A stretch of 64,000 nt of DNA from assembly GCA_950022655.1 (NCBI GenBank), contig OX465580.1, positions 96,738,797 to 96,802,796 on the forward strand, in the 5' to 3' direction. Each line of letters begins with the position of its first letter. Within the stretch, counting starts at the first letter, position 1. The notes beneath the pieces are model-generated. The model was not told where the DNA came from. It worked only from the letters and a program-made list of their open reading frames with translations, and did not search any database. Source of the stretch: Alentia gelatinosa. Its lineage: Eukaryota > Annelida > Polychaeta > Phyllodocida > Polynoidae. A program made the position numbers and the translations under genes. This document shows positions 49,076 through 61,834 of the stretch, piece after piece.

Positions 49076-51084
49076 ATTCCACCCCATCCTTGATTAGTTA
49101 TCAGTCATACTTATTCAGATTCATTCACTATTTTCAAAATCATAGTATATCAAAATATTAAAATCATGCCTGGGATCTGCATTGACTCATCGACTGAATC
49201 GTGAGCCAATCACGACCATGGTTTATGTTTTTGGTCCTGACGGTGCACGATTTACTTCCATGTCCACGACTTTAATTATCGGAGACCTTGTGATAAGCTA
49301 CGATTTGCCCATTTCCAATTGTGTCCTATCGGGAGGTCTATTGTAGACCATCGGCGTATGTGCAGTTAAGCCTTTAACCATTAATCTGCAGGTCAGACAA
49401 AACCGTGGCAGTGTACCACACTTCAATGATTGACTCACCAAAACGCCGCGATTGGCTCCCGAAACGCAAATATTAGAAACACCAATCCTAGTTATATTTT
49501 TGTAGCCTATCAGTAGAAATCATGATCCCATTTGACGGAAGACTCTCTTTTATATGTGAAATACTTAGCAGAAATTACGAATTCAAAAAATTTGATAGAT
49601 TGCATAGAGATATATGCAGATTGTTTACCTTTATAAAAAAAAGGTTAACGTAATGAGACCTAAGGATCTTTTATCATAGAATGCCATAATAAATGGTGCT
49701 TTGTTTATGTGCATAGAATACGCAGCAGGTAGGATAGGCAACTGAGAGTCTTAGAGGTAGAGAACACACAAAATTGACCTTTTGAAATCACTGGTAGGCT
49801 CCACCTTATAGCTAGCTGATCTATACAAACTGTAGCTTATTTTAAGCGATCGTCGTTTTCCCTTGTCCCTAGTCTCAGCTCAGCGGCAAACACGCTGTGC
49901 TGAATTGGCGGAGCTATACCCAGCCGTCCGTAACCTGAGATCTCTGAGTGGCGCCCTTTATAAGTCTGCCTCAATGTGATGACAGTGGTTCCTCAGCAAA
50001 CGTCAAATCCCATCGCTAACTAAACCATCGCTACAATAGCCTTTCCCCGGCTCTAGGCCTTCTTCATTAGGAGCTTCCAAGCAGTGTGGTTTCGCACCTG
50101 CTATTATTTAAGTTTGGTGAGAAAGAAAAATGAGAAATAAAGATAGAATCATGACAAAAATCTCGCTAGTGTGAAGCTATATGAAATGAGACACAAAGCT
50201 TATCTAGGTGTTGTCCAATCTTATTCGTGTAGTATTGTTGGTCAATAGAGTATCGCATTTTGACAAAAATTTGGATTTTAACAAAAATTTAGATTTTCAG
50301 TTTTTTGTTAACCTCATTTGATGGTCTATGAGGTCATCATTTGTATTTGATACGAAAGTATGTCAAACAAATGAAAAACCGGCCCAACATATCCGGTGGG
50401 GTAGAGGGGGTATTTCAGGATGTGGGGTTGTTGCTGAAGGTAATTCATGTTTCCACATGTCGCCAGATGCCACTCACTAGTGAACTGACGAATACAATTT
50501 AAATATGCGACTTAGATATGCAACTAAATATTCCGTACACCCCCAGATACATCTCTACTTCAGAATAAATATATCATTTGATTTCATTGTAATAATTTTG
50601 CTTTATCATCCTACACATGTATGGGAAGTGGTACCATATAGCAGAAAAAGCGAATTGTGTTTTAGATTGCATTGATCTATGTCGAATTCATAGTAGTGTA
50701 TAAACTGGAATTTGCCTATCGACTCAGACGTGTGAAGAAGAAAAAGCATATCGGAAACTACCGATATATTCAATTTTTCTAAACATTCTAGATGATAAGA
50801 ACATCCAAGGATAGTGATTGATTAAATCTTGATCAATTCACAGATGGTTACTAGTCACCGCAACAGGTGCTTTGCGACAATATGAGCATCTTCCAGGCCC
50901 TCACCTCGTGCCGGGTATACAATTCGGTCTTCGCCGACTGCGCCTGACAGGCATGGAAGGTTCAGGCCCGCCTACAGGTGGACCTCATCTTTACGTACAT
51001 GCCCAGGGCTGTTTGGTTGGTCGGTTTGATTTAATGTCCATTTAACCATTACATGCTCTTACCAGACTTTCTCAATGTTCTTTT
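49076..51084. other. Non-coding stretch
   Basis: Nothing recognised beyond AT-rich sequence and short repeat-like phrases near 49.2-49.4 kb. Confidence 0.5.
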
Positions 51085-51345
51085 GCACCATAAAGGTGGT
51101 GATTGAATCTATGTAATGAATTTAGACAGAAATCCCACCCCTACATATTTACCGAGGTGAGAGTTCTTTTACTTTCCATGCCACATAGACATGGTATTCG
51201 AAGGATTGGCCTTTGATATAGCAGTAAATCTACCACCGCTGAGGATGATGGAGAAGAGTGGCTGCATTGGGACTCAAACCCACAATCTTGAGATGACAAG
51301 TCCGGTGGTTTAACCACTGAGAAAATTCCCCAACGCCCCGTCCAA
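51085..51345 (-). mobile_element. tRNA-derived SINE
   Basis: The minus strand has a tRNA-like head (about 51340-51262). An A-box region contains TCAGTGGTTAAACCACCGG and a B-box-like GGGTTTGAGTCCC at 51269-51281. The body ends ACATAGATTCAATCACCACC. The body matches 290-410 in the same orientation. Transcription by RNA polymerase III from the internal boxes is expected for the family. Confidence 0.65.
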
Positions 51346-51574
51346 AGGGTGCAGAACACAGTCACTGGCACTCTCAATTGAGCCCACATCTCTAGACTAT
51401 CGCATCTGTCCGGCAATTTGAGGCACATGCCCATGGCAGGATTTCCACGTACCTCGCATTCTGCCGAGGATAGGAACAGACCCAGGTCACCAACCGTGAG
51501 TATCGTGATAACCTACCTCAAGTTAGTGGCGGACCACACCCGCTCACCAGTGACAGAGGCGTATTATCTGTCTC

Positions 51575-52035
51575 ATGTTAGTCCCAACTAATAATCAATA
51601 TCAATAAGGTCAACAATAGTTGTATCTTATAAAATTCAATAGAATTGTATTCACCCAACTACGACCTCCTCTTCTTCATCCAGGGGTATATGGGGTAATG
51701 GGTTATTCATGGCCTATAGTCAGGGTGGTCATTGCCCCCCATCCGTGTCTACCCCACGCACCACATGTGTGCTTCTCTCGATCTCACCCCCTAGAATCTC
51801 ACTCACGCACTATCCACCTCACAAACGCTTCCGGTATGCCTCTGTCTTCCTCACTCTCACTTCATCTTTCTCACAGTACACACTTACTTTCTGTCCACCC
51901 ACCCACCAACAACGCTTTAAAACTTCGCCTATCATCTTATATCTTATCATCGTATCTTATTAAAATAATTGACCTCATGTGACTCCAGTAGCCAACTATG
52001 GCTTAGTCTTCTTCATTCAAGGGTATTGGGCAATG
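51575..52035 (+). mobile_element. Ngaro-like B1-A2-B2 end without a body
   Basis: GGTAATGGGTTATTCATGG at 51696-51714 matches the B1/A2 junction of the Ngaro element (TAATGGGTTGTTCATGG read on its coding strand). The AT-rich segments before and after it (CTTCTTCATCCAGGGG near 51671, CTTCTTCATTCAAGGG near 52008) are B1-like and B2-like, both ending in ATG. No ORF lies upstream, so only a terminal block remains. It is a different subfamily from the 11.5-kb element. Confidence 0.6.
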
Positions 52036-52249
52036 TCAAATCGTATTCAATCATGACGGTATCAATGAAACAGGGATTATATATTGGGCAATGTCAAATC
52101 GTATTCAATCATGGCGGTATCAATGAAACAGGAATTATATATTGGGCAATGTCAAATCGTATTCAATCATGACGGTATCAATGAAACAGAGATTATATAT
52201 TGGGCAATGTCAAATCGTATTCAATCATGACGGTATCAATGAAAGAGAG
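52026..52249 (+). repeat. 58-bp tandem repeat, about 4 copies
   Basis: TTGGGCAATGTCAAATCG starts at 52026, 52084, 52142 and 52200, exactly 58 bp apart. Copies are nearly identical and the last is slightly truncated. The first unit overlaps the B2-like terminus of the preceding retroelement block. Confidence 0.92.
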
Positions 52250-52900
52250 ATTTCAATGACTTACATTCAGTGTGCCCGCTCCTCTGATTAGAGATAACAG
52301 AGGGTACCTTCGCCTTACCCTACAAAAGTGTGTCACGGATGAGCTGCTCATGCGCAGTTTGACCCAATACTGCACGACACGGAGATAGACGACGTTTGCA
52401 TAATATATAGTCAACCGATCACCGAAGTATCCTGCGCTTATACATCCTAAGCCAACGAGCCGCAGAGGAAGAAACATGAGTATGTAAGATAAGGAGGCCC
52501 AGGGCAGATAGATTGCTAATAGATCACCAACCAGACTGCACATTGCATATTCACCTCAAAGCCTAGGCACATCAATCGTACAACTCAGTGTAGGCCAGCT
52601 AATCCCCCTAAAACGGCGACCTTGATTACTGCTCAAGGTCAGTACACAAGGGTATGAAGCTGTCTGATAGAATTACGGATTATTAAAGTGATGGATCGCC
52701 AGTGCTCTGCTCAGTACAAGCAGGAACTGGTGCTGCTTAAGCTAGCAGAACTTAACATATTTTTACCCCATACATGAATATGTCTATGGGGAAGTTTGTA
52801 GGCTTAAAGCGTTTATGAATACTAGGAATAAGTCCATAGATATTGCTGATTAATTTTTATCCTACCCTAATATAAAATCCCATAGGCTTAACATTGAGTT

Positions 52901-52953
52901 TCCGTATGCCACGCTGACTGGCATACGGAGTTTTATATGCCACTAGTGGCATA
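52901..52953. repeat. Two adjacent short palindromes
   Basis: TCCGTATGCC at 52901-52910 pairs with GGCATACGGA at 52920-52929. TATGCCACTAGTGGCATA at 52936-52953 is a perfect 18-bp palindrome. Both share the TATGCCAC word with the foldback at 53010-53151. Confidence 0.8.
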
Positions 52954-53009
52954 CAGAATTGTTATCACGTAATATTCCAAAATCGAGGAGAATGGGTAGG
53001 ATAAAATAA

Positions 53010-53151
53010 AAAACCTGATTTGTTTTAATCTTGGCCACCGCATGCCACTCCTGGAGTTTTGGCTCCAGTCTTCACTCGGCTTCGCCTCATGAAGTCACTA
53101 TGCCAAACTCCAGTTGTGGCATACGGTGGCCAAGATTAAAACTCATCCAGT
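53010..53151. repeat. Foldback element
   Basis: GTTTTAATCTTGGCCACCGC at 53022 is mirrored by GGTGGCCAAGATTAAAAC ending near 53143. Arms are about 40-50 bp and the loop about 40 nt, containing ACTCGGCTTCGCCTCA. Confidence 0.8.
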
Positions 53152-55049
53152 TTTACGATAGTAACATATTGCGTAGTTGGGGGTGGGGTGGGGTAGGAGT
53201 CACCTGTAACTCTTTTTTTCTGATTTTTCAAGCCATCATCGAAAGAGATGTAAACGTTGCCTATTGGATGTACTGCTTCCCACTAGCCTTTTGTGATAAT
53301 CTTGAAGTGCGATCAATATATTTTGATAAGAAACTTTCGCATGATATAATCAAGAATAAGCAAAGAATTGATACGCTTAAGTAAAACAGGATGTACTGGA
53401 CATACGACCTGAAACCTATGCAAACGGATAAGAGTGTTGTTGTAGAATCAATTTGGTAAAATAGTCAATAGAATAGGAAATATTTCTCTATACATTGCGG
53501 TACGTACGTTTCATATTATCTAGGGCTTTGAGTAACCTACCGAAGCCTACACTCATCCCCATTACCAGCGACCAACTCCTCCCAAACCTGTTCGTTGGTC
53601 CATCAAAGCAGCCACGCTGCAGGATATGGACAGCTGCTCTGTCCTGCTCATGGCCGGCAGTCCGCCCAGCCTAAAGACCTCATTTCCCCGAGTCGCTCAA
53701 AAACCTAGACAGGCTACATAAAAAAAACCTGCCTATCTCAAACCGCAGCGCTGCTGCCTCCAATTAAAGACCCAGTTACCCCTCCCCCCTACACACACGC
53801 ACACAAACACACACACTACCGCCTCGCCTTTCCCCCGCCGTTTTTCTCCCTCACACGCACACACCCAAACCTCACAGAACCCTCTGTGGGCAGCTTTACA
53901 AAGACTTGCGGAGATGCCCGTGAAATTGCCACATAGAGGTAAGCGTGACCTCGGCGGTAGGGTCCCGGGCAACTGGAGCGTACAGAACAGAGACTCGAGC
54001 TGCCGCGATGATAACTTTGTGAGCTGCTCCTGGCCTCTTTCACCGTCACTAGAAATGGCTCAAAGGGTCACAAACTGGATAACCAATTGTGCTTTTATTG
54101 GACAATTCCGTATTAGGTGGTGATACTTTAAAAAAGGATATCAATCGGATTTTATCCGAAACCATTTGCCTGACCAAAATCGTGCAATCAAGGTTTCCAG
54201 TGGCTATCAAGATCAATATTTAATAAGGTCAGTGGGTTTCAATATTGTGAGGAGAAAAGCAGTAAAAAATGAAAAAAAACAACTCTTTTCCATCACGTTA
54301 TGTCTTCCACATGCTCTTTCGGCCAGTTGCAATACCAAGTTAAAAAAAATCGTTATAATTGATTTCGATAGCCAAATCATCTAGATTGAAAAGTCAATCT
54401 TCACAAAGCACGTTAGGTCTGTTAATTGCAAATATATAATTTTCCTTTGCAGGGAATAATTCGTTGACCTATTCATTATCAAGTATTTGCAAATCAATCA
54501 AGGGCACTGATTCCATGTTTCCGGAAAATGGAAAGTGTGTATCTTTACTTGTGTTCATGAAAGTAGAGTATTCGTTATGCTAGGGAGTAGTTAGTTTAGT
54601 AAGGTGGCAATAATCGATCTTTTGTGGTCAACAGGCAGCCGTGCACCACGAGGACGCGTAGTAATACATGAGCAGTCGTGTCGCGAGTGATTTTCTGAGT
54701 CGCATGTTTGTTGTGGTTTATTTTTGAATTCTTAATTTATTTTTGTATGGAATGCACAGTTTCTCCAATTATTACATGTATATAGTTTGGACATTTAACA
54801 ACAATGTAGAGGTTCGTACTTATTCTTTATCCATTTTACGAATAAATCAAATCATTGAATTGCCATATTTTAGGGCATATCAATAGGCGCTCTATATTTG
54901 CTTTCATGCGGGAAAGGACCTCAAATGTGTTTCAGAGTGTCGTTTTTCATGAGCCATGGCTTAGAGGCCTGGAATCTAAGAAGTAAGGCACTTTATTACT
55001 TGTAGACTAGCGACTTCGTCGAGTCCGAGTACGAAAAATGAAAAAATGA

Positions 55050-55132
55050 CCTGCTGATAGCGGGGTTCGAACGCCCGACCTCCGAATTCCTAGTCGGGGG
55101 CCCTGCCAACTGCTCCACAAAGACGGATTCTA
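55050..55132 (-). mobile_element. tRNA-like sequence, probably a SINE head
   Basis: The minus strand reads TGGAGCAGTTGGC (A-box-like), an AGG-containing loop, then GCGTTCGAACCCC (B-box). Anticodon and T stems have mismatches, so this is more likely a tRNA-derived repeat or pseudogene than a functional tRNA. Confidence 0.45.
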
Positions 55133-55332
55133 AAACAAGCCCAAATACTTAATCTGCTGGTGGGTGGGGGGAATCAGCGGAGTTTTGAAAGGGCTACCAG
55201 CGAAAGTTGGTATCTCATTGATATCTCACGAGAAAACTAAAGCAGAAAAATACAATACTAAACTTTGATTTCGGCATGGCTTTAATTGAATCTTAAGAGA
55301 AAAAGCATGTCTGTCTATCGAACTAGAAAAAA

Positions 55333-55488
55333 GAGGAGCAGGTTCGAATTCTACCACATACGAGATTCTCACTCTCGTGGCCCTTCAGTCTCCACGCCTA
55401 GATTCGGTTCACTATGTCCCTATGTGCGGGAAGATCTCCAAACAGATTCGACGAAATTCTACCGTTTTAGATATAGTAGGTAATAAGT
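55333..55488 (+). repeat. Interspersed repeat, copy 2
   Basis: Same family as 33541-33692 (TTCTCACTCTCGTGGCCCTT ... TATAGTAGGTAA). It begins GAGCAGGTTCGAATTC, which resembles a B box, so a SINE origin is possible. It lies about 200 bp from the tRNA-like sequence at 55050-55132. Confidence 0.6.
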
Positions 55489-57514
55489 AGGGTGGTAGGG
55501 AGGTTGGTAGAGTAGTAGATTGAAAGTAGGATGCTAGGCAGGCAGATGGCTCGTAGCTGTTATGTCAGTAAGTGGAGGATGCGGGTGTTGGTTGGCTGGT
55601 CTTTCGATCAGTATACAAGCGAGGTAAGCAAGGTGGCACGTAGACGGTAAGGCTGGTAGGCATGTTGATAGATAATTTATGTGGTAGTCGGTATATCAGT
55701 ATGTGGGATAGAAAGGTACACTCATTCGTAGGTTAGTAAGATGGTAGCTATATAAATCGGTAAATTAAAACAGGTAAAGAATGATGAGAGCATTAATGGA
55801 AATCCCCTTGAGAAAAAACTGTTAATTTATCATATGAAAGGTAAAGTTATTGCCTTCCAATTTATCAGGGGCCTAAATTACTGCATCTTTATAGAGAGAG
55901 AAAGGTTCAGACTGGATTTGTCGGAAACTGGCATCTCATTTCTCACTCTGCACCGAAACTCTGCGGGTTCATTCATCGTCCTTGTTGCGTGGGGGGAATA
56001 TAGAAGGAACAGACACTATATCTTCAGTTGAATAGTTTATGTTCCGGACGTCGTTGCGCACCGCAAGAAGAAGAGGGAATACATTATCTAAGACAACGTC
56101 CTAAGGAGCAAAGCGACATTCGCCAAAGTTGTAAACTATGATAGGCAGAAACCAGGAACACATCAATCTCAACTTACTCGACAGTGACTTTTAAACGGAT
56201 CCTAATGAAATGATGAGCGTGTAACTGCACAGCATTCATTACGCCATTTCCGGTTGCGTTTTTGCGCTTCCGGGTGCTGTTTACACCTCCTTCTGCCCTG
56301 CTCTGTCGCCCGCGGGAGGGGTAGCAGTGTCCGTAAATGAATTGTGGTCTTCTGGGAGGTGCTTCCAGAAGGGCGAGTGCCTGCCGGGGAGAGTTTCTCA
56401 AACCGAATCTGCGACTGCGCGGGTCGGCAGGAGCATGGGTGCTATAGGGTAATTAGCCTGCTCCACTGGCACCCCACGGTCCGTCATTATTGCGTTATAT
56501 GGACCGGGTTGATCAGTGACCGCCCTGCACTAAGTTACTGTCGAACGCAGGTCACACCAGGGGTATAAATCAATGACGCTTCTTGTGTCTGCAAGTGAAG
56601 GTCGGGCCGGTACATATATATATATATATATACCGCGGTGAATAAACTCGTGATAGGTATTGGTTGATGATTCATATTTATATAATCAGAGTTATATAAT
56701 CATATATATATATATATAATGTATTACATATATATGGGTTGGAACCCGATTGTAATTGTAAAGCCAGTGGGCGATGGGCACTATGGAATCACCGAAAAAG
56801 GGATTGGAGAGCCTGTGTTAATGGAAGGATGGCTAATTAGAGGTTTGAGAACGACAGGTGCAGGCGTAGAGCAATTAACAACAGGGTCAGTCATCTAATA
56901 GTCTGCCGTGTGGCTCTTACAAGCAAAAATACGTCACATCTGTGAATAAAAAAATCTCCTTTAATAGTATGGAAGCAGTTGTATAATACATCAATACTTT
57001 ATTCTAAACTTAAAGCCTATGTATACTCTCAAATAACATTTACCTTTCCATCTAAAAAATTCTATTTCAGAAAACGCATGTATATATCGCTCAGAGAACC
57101 GCCAAATTGCATATTTTTAAAAGATTTTGACCATCCGGAAAGTTTCTAAAAAATCTCTCTTAATACGTTTATGGGTATTATCGGATCGCTATGGCCCCTC
57201 GCCGACGCGATACTCGCCGTCCCCGCTACACTATATACTGACCTACTGCTGCCAAAGTCCATTTCGATCTTACGATTATTCTTTAGGTATGTTTTGATTT
57301 AATTCATAGTTACGAGAATACAGTAACACGCTATAGCACCAAGTATATTTCAGATGGTGCAACGATATATCTTTGTATGATATATTGATGATCATTCATA
57401 CCTTATGGAGGAGAAAGAGCCTGACAATGCCTGACGTTGCAGATGGTTGAGTGTTTTAATATTTAAGTTGATAATTCTGCGATATGCCTCGCAGTACATG
57501 TAGAGCAAGCTTAA

Positions 57515-57796
57515 GGCCTGGCGTCCACCTACTACGATAGCAATTTCAGACCTACCGATATGGCACCGATACAAAAAGCAAATATCGGAGACATATCGGG
57601 AAGGTGCATAATCGTAGAAATATGTCTAGACATGCCAATCCACCACGCATTGTATGGGGTTTCATCGGTGTCTAATCGCAGAAACGTGGTCAACTGGCCC
57701 GATATTAGGGGACCTTCCGTCGCGATTTCGGTTTTTTATCGGGAGGTGCATCGCAGACCATATCGGAGCCATATCGTAGTAGGTGGACGCCGGGCC
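57515..57796. mobile_element. PIF/Harbinger-like MITE, intact copy
   Basis: 282 bp with TIR GGCCTGGCGTCCACCTACTA at the left and its inverse at the right. It is flanked by TTAA on both sides. Other family members suggest the true duplication is TTA, the extra A being chance, but a piggyBac-like TTAA duplication is the alternative. No coding potential. Confidence 0.8.
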
Positions 57797-59373
57797 TTAA
57801 GGTACTTTATGGTGAACTGTCACTCTCATTAGATATATGAGCACCGGATTAGGTGGCGAGGATGGTAGGTAAGTATGTGCTGAGGAGTGGCTCTGTTTAT
57901 TGCCGTGTTGCAACTCAGGACGGCTATACCAAGGAAGAGGGGTGTGAGGAATGACGAAGAGGTTATGAGATGGTACCTCCACGGTCATCAAGGTGGATAA
58001 AGAAGAAAAGAGGTACTATGAACGGCCACGCCCCCACTGCAGTTCTCACCCGCTGCTCCACCCACCAGCCCACCGGAGTGAACCTAATCACAGCCCGCAC
58101 GCCCGCCTTCCAACCCGAGTGCCCGCCACCTCGCCCCGCTAGTCGTGCCTGATGACCGCCCGCCGTCTCGCCTGCCCGCCCGCTTTGTCTTGCAAGCCGC
58201 CCTGTGTGATTGCGGTGTCACACCACGCCGACCGTCGGACCGACTGCAGAATGACGGACGAGTCTTGTAATGACAGCGAGTAGCTCGCCCTGACCAATAA
58301 ACTACTCTTCGCCGAGTCTGGTACGAGCAGGTTAGACGGCGGGGTAACGATAGCGACTAGCTCGAGAAAGGGACGGGCGCCCTGAAAAACTTTCCGACTA
58401 AAGATGACAAATTATTCAGAACCCGGGCCATGTGGGGTGCACGCAAGACCCGGTGCATGGATTGCAGATCATCGTTCGTCAGGGTAGATGGTAAGCCATC
58501 TATTATGCAGACATGAAGGGATTCGCCGCCGAGTAGGGACTCGACGATTTCCACCGAGCGTTTACATGTACCCTTAACAGCTTTGACGAATCAGACCGTC
58601 GGTCATGATTCACATCTCTACATCTAGAACCTATGTCAGGCCACTTCTCCAATAGAACTAATTTTCTTGTTTTAAGAATAAATTGACAATTAAACTCAGA
58701 GAAAGTTTTATACAAAAAAAGAGCATTAAGTGCCTCCTACACACTTTTTATATTTCCTCCACCTAATGGTGGATATTTCTAATACGTAGAATTAAAGCTT
58801 CTATATCCTCCCCATCATGGATTGCCGAGGCATTTAGCTCCAGTAAGGACGGAGAGATGCCGGATTTTAATCAGGCCAATTATTCTAAAGAAAGACTGGG
58901 TAAAGTGAAGGTTTCAACTAGATCCCCAATTATCTCCCACGTCAATGAGGAATGGAAACACTTGGCAGCGAACATGGACTGTGCTGTAGAGAGCGACACA
59001 GGGAGCTAATTTGTCTGGGCCGCGGAAACGGGCTCTCCTTGTAAAGCACAAACCACCAGAGTCATGTTTTTATTTACCAGTAGAGTGAGAGGGACATGTC
59101 ATACCACAAAGGCTGATTAGCAAGAGATTCTGCTAAAGTTTAGACTTGCTTTGTATACCGGGTATTAGACAGGTCTCTGTGATCAATTATATAAGCTGCA
59201 ATTGCCATGTATATATAGATATCAACGTAATTATATATAAATTAATATCCAATTGCACTCACTGTATTATTCACTCCGTGGCTGTTCTTGTTTATTAACT
59301 TGTTTTCTCTCCAGTTACATAGTTACCAGTTGCTTACATTCTGGTCATCTGGTTACCAACGCATTAACCGTTA
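57797..59373. other. GC-rich block and flanks
   Basis: 58020-58400 is GC-rich and contains CCAATAAACTACTCTTCGCC, like an LTR polyadenylation region. No repeat partner was found. The minus-strand open frames at 58.36-58.72 kb have no recognised domain. Confidence 0.4.
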
Positions 59374-59922
59374 GGCCTGGCGTCCACCTACTGTGATAGA
59401 AATTTAGACCTGCCGATATGGCATTGATACAAAAAACTAATATCGGAGCCATATCGGGAAGGTGCAAAATCGTGGACAATTGTCTAGACATGCAGTACCA
59501 CGCATCGTAAGGGCTTTTTTCGCTGCCTAATAGCAGAAACGTGGTCAACTGCCCCGATATCATGGACCTGTTTCATTAGTTTCGTGACATGTCAGTGACA
59601 CCATACAGACATTGGGGTTGTCTAGTTTCGTGACAACACAAGTAGCTTCCCTTAGGAAAAGACAGACTTCAGACATAATAATCAGATGAATCTACACATC
59701 ATGGACCTGCTTCACTAGTTTCGTGACAAAGGTGGCACCAACAGGGCAAGCAAGAACGGACAAAACGAAGTCTAATGTCTAGAAACCGGATACGCCATCT
59801 AGGCATGTCACGAAAATAGTGAAACAGGTCTCAGGTGACCTTCCTAGGCGGTTTTGATTTTTTATCAGGAGGTGCATCGTAGACCGTATCGCAGCCATAT
59901 CGTAGTAGGTGGACGCTGGGCC
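59374..59922. mobile_element. PIF/Harbinger-like MITE interrupted by another MITE
   Basis: TIR GGCCTGGCGTCCACCTACT on the left and AGTAGGTGGACGCTGGGCC on the right, flanked by TTA and CTA. It matches the intact copy at 57515-57796 throughout, apart from the insert at 59563-59835. The PIF/Harbinger assignment rests on the 3-bp TWA-like target duplication and the GG-rich TIR (inference). Confidence 0.75.
59563..59835. mobile_element. TIR MITE, copy 3, nested in a Harbinger-like MITE
   Basis: Ends GGACCTGTTTCATTAG and GTGAAACAGGTC, in the same orientation as copy 1. It also has the uninterrupted CACATCATGGACCTG site in the middle. It lies inside a second MITE (59374-59922). Comparison with the intact copy of that host at 57515-57796 places the insertion after GATAT. 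Confidence 0.85.
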
Positions 59923-60224
59923 CTATTCTGTTACTCCTCAACTGAACCAGACATGTTTTAGTCTAGATCAGCAATTTGTCTATTTCTTTCTGATCGGCGT
60001 CGACATGGGTCGCCCAAGGAAATACTATTCAAGTGGATTGAACATTTGGTAAATTGTAGGAAAATATTGTTCCGGTAATTATTGAGAAGAATGAAGCACA
60101 ATCAAGTGCTGCAGGCGGGCCGAAAGTTTCCGTGAATGAAGATACTGCTACGTCTTAACAGGGAGAGGCAATGGACTCAGGACCATCAGTGAGGTAGAGG
60201 GCGAACAATAGGCGGTTAATAATC

Positions 60225-61834
60225 GTGGAACCATCATTCTCTACGATACTCCATCTCCTATCCTATCTGGCCAAGAAGAAAGAGCAAGTCATCGGAAAAA
60301 AATCATCTACTCCAGCTCGCAAGACTTCTAGGAATCACTCATCAAGTTCAAGCTCCGACTTGTCCTCAAGTGTCAATGGTTCAAAATCACTTAGCAGAGA
60401 TGGGACAAGAAAAAGAATGTTAATAGCAGTATTCAAATTTCATGGATAATAATGATAAAGATATGAACTATGAAAGCCTATTGTATTAAATCTAAAACAG
60501 TCTTTACAAAAAAAGATAGAGATATTCCAAGTCTTCTAGAGCATTCTATACTCCTCGCAGAAAAAGCAAGAACTGGAGTTTTTAACAATGATGTACTAAT
60601 CAAATATGACTATTCAGTAAAAGAATGCGCAAGTTAAAAAGGTCTGGCCCTTATCGTTATGATTGATCCTACTAAAATAATGAAACATTTTTCACAAGTA
60701 TGATGGTATGGTTTTGGCTAGAAATTCTAGAAAATAACTAAACAGAAAAGTTCTAGACTCTCTAGTTCTAGTAGTACAAATGCATATAATCGCTTAGATG
60801 ATGGTGTACTTTCACTCAATGTAAGTACCTACACACATTTAACATTTGCATCTCTGGATCTGATGGTTCTTTTGCTTGTTCGGCATCAATTGTAGAGATA
60901 TCTCTAGATATCTGCAACTCTAATGTCTCAACTGATCACCACTCAGATAGTTATTGTGATTAAAAACTTCAATGATGACGTTTCATGTTTTCCATGTCAG
61001 GTCACAAAGTACAGTGACATTATTAGGTAAGGTCACCAAGTACGTTGACCTGGAGATCAGTTTAAATTTAGACGTACCTGCGGATATCAAATGCGTGGAT
61101 GAGTCTTATCACGATACAGACTCTTCCGGTCCCATTAATTTGTTAGAACAAGACATTATAGAGTGTGGATATAACGATATTACTGGTGGTAGGTTAAAGA
61201 GGATTAGAATTGTACTTTGAATTGTGAACATGAATTAACGGTTAAAGATTTGAAATATCAAAAAATTAACACCAATGTCTAAGGCGATATTGAACAGTTT
61301 TTTTTATGTTGAACCTCATGTTAGGTTATATGATGTAAATACAGAAAGTGATGTTATAGGTGTGTATGATTGTATTTGAGGCTCATGTAGTTGCGCCTAC
61401 TACTTGGGTGAGGGTAAGACTCCACTCAGGCCTTGTAGAGGTACAAACTATTTGAAAAATCCGTATGAAAATGGTCAAATGACAAAATATGACCGGGATT
61501 TTATCTGGTATGGTCTTACTCGGGGATTCAGTATCATGGGCGATAGTTGTGATACATCATACTGTTGTGAGAATTATAACTCTAAACTAGAACACAATGC
61601 CTACCGTAATATGAGTAGTATCATAAAAGAGGAAATTTGAGTCGGCAAAATAGCTCTAGTAAATGAAAAACCACGATTGGAGCCTTGGGAAACTGCGATC
61701 CATTACAGACTGTTCATTACCTGACAAAATATGTATCAACTGTAACTTTTTCTTATAACACTGTATATTCCGCAGTTAAAGAATTAAATAAAAAAGACTA
61801 TATTTATATGTGTGTTGCGAACATTAAATCTATA

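Larger units (their letters stand above)
53152..57514. other. Stretch with SINE-like pieces only
   Basis: Besides the tRNA-like and interspersed repeats at 55 kb, it has an AC-rich patch at 53780-53880 and short TA tracts at 56612-56631 and 56702-56718. No gene was recognised. Confidence 0.5.

Noticed and set aside
55050..55132. Considered a functional tRNA gene on the minus strand
   Set aside because: A- and B-box-like motifs are present, but the anticodon and T stems have mismatches and no clean cloverleaf forms.
58357..58715. Minus-strand open frames downstream of a GC-rich block
   Set aside because: No recognised domain and no splice sites that join them convincingly.
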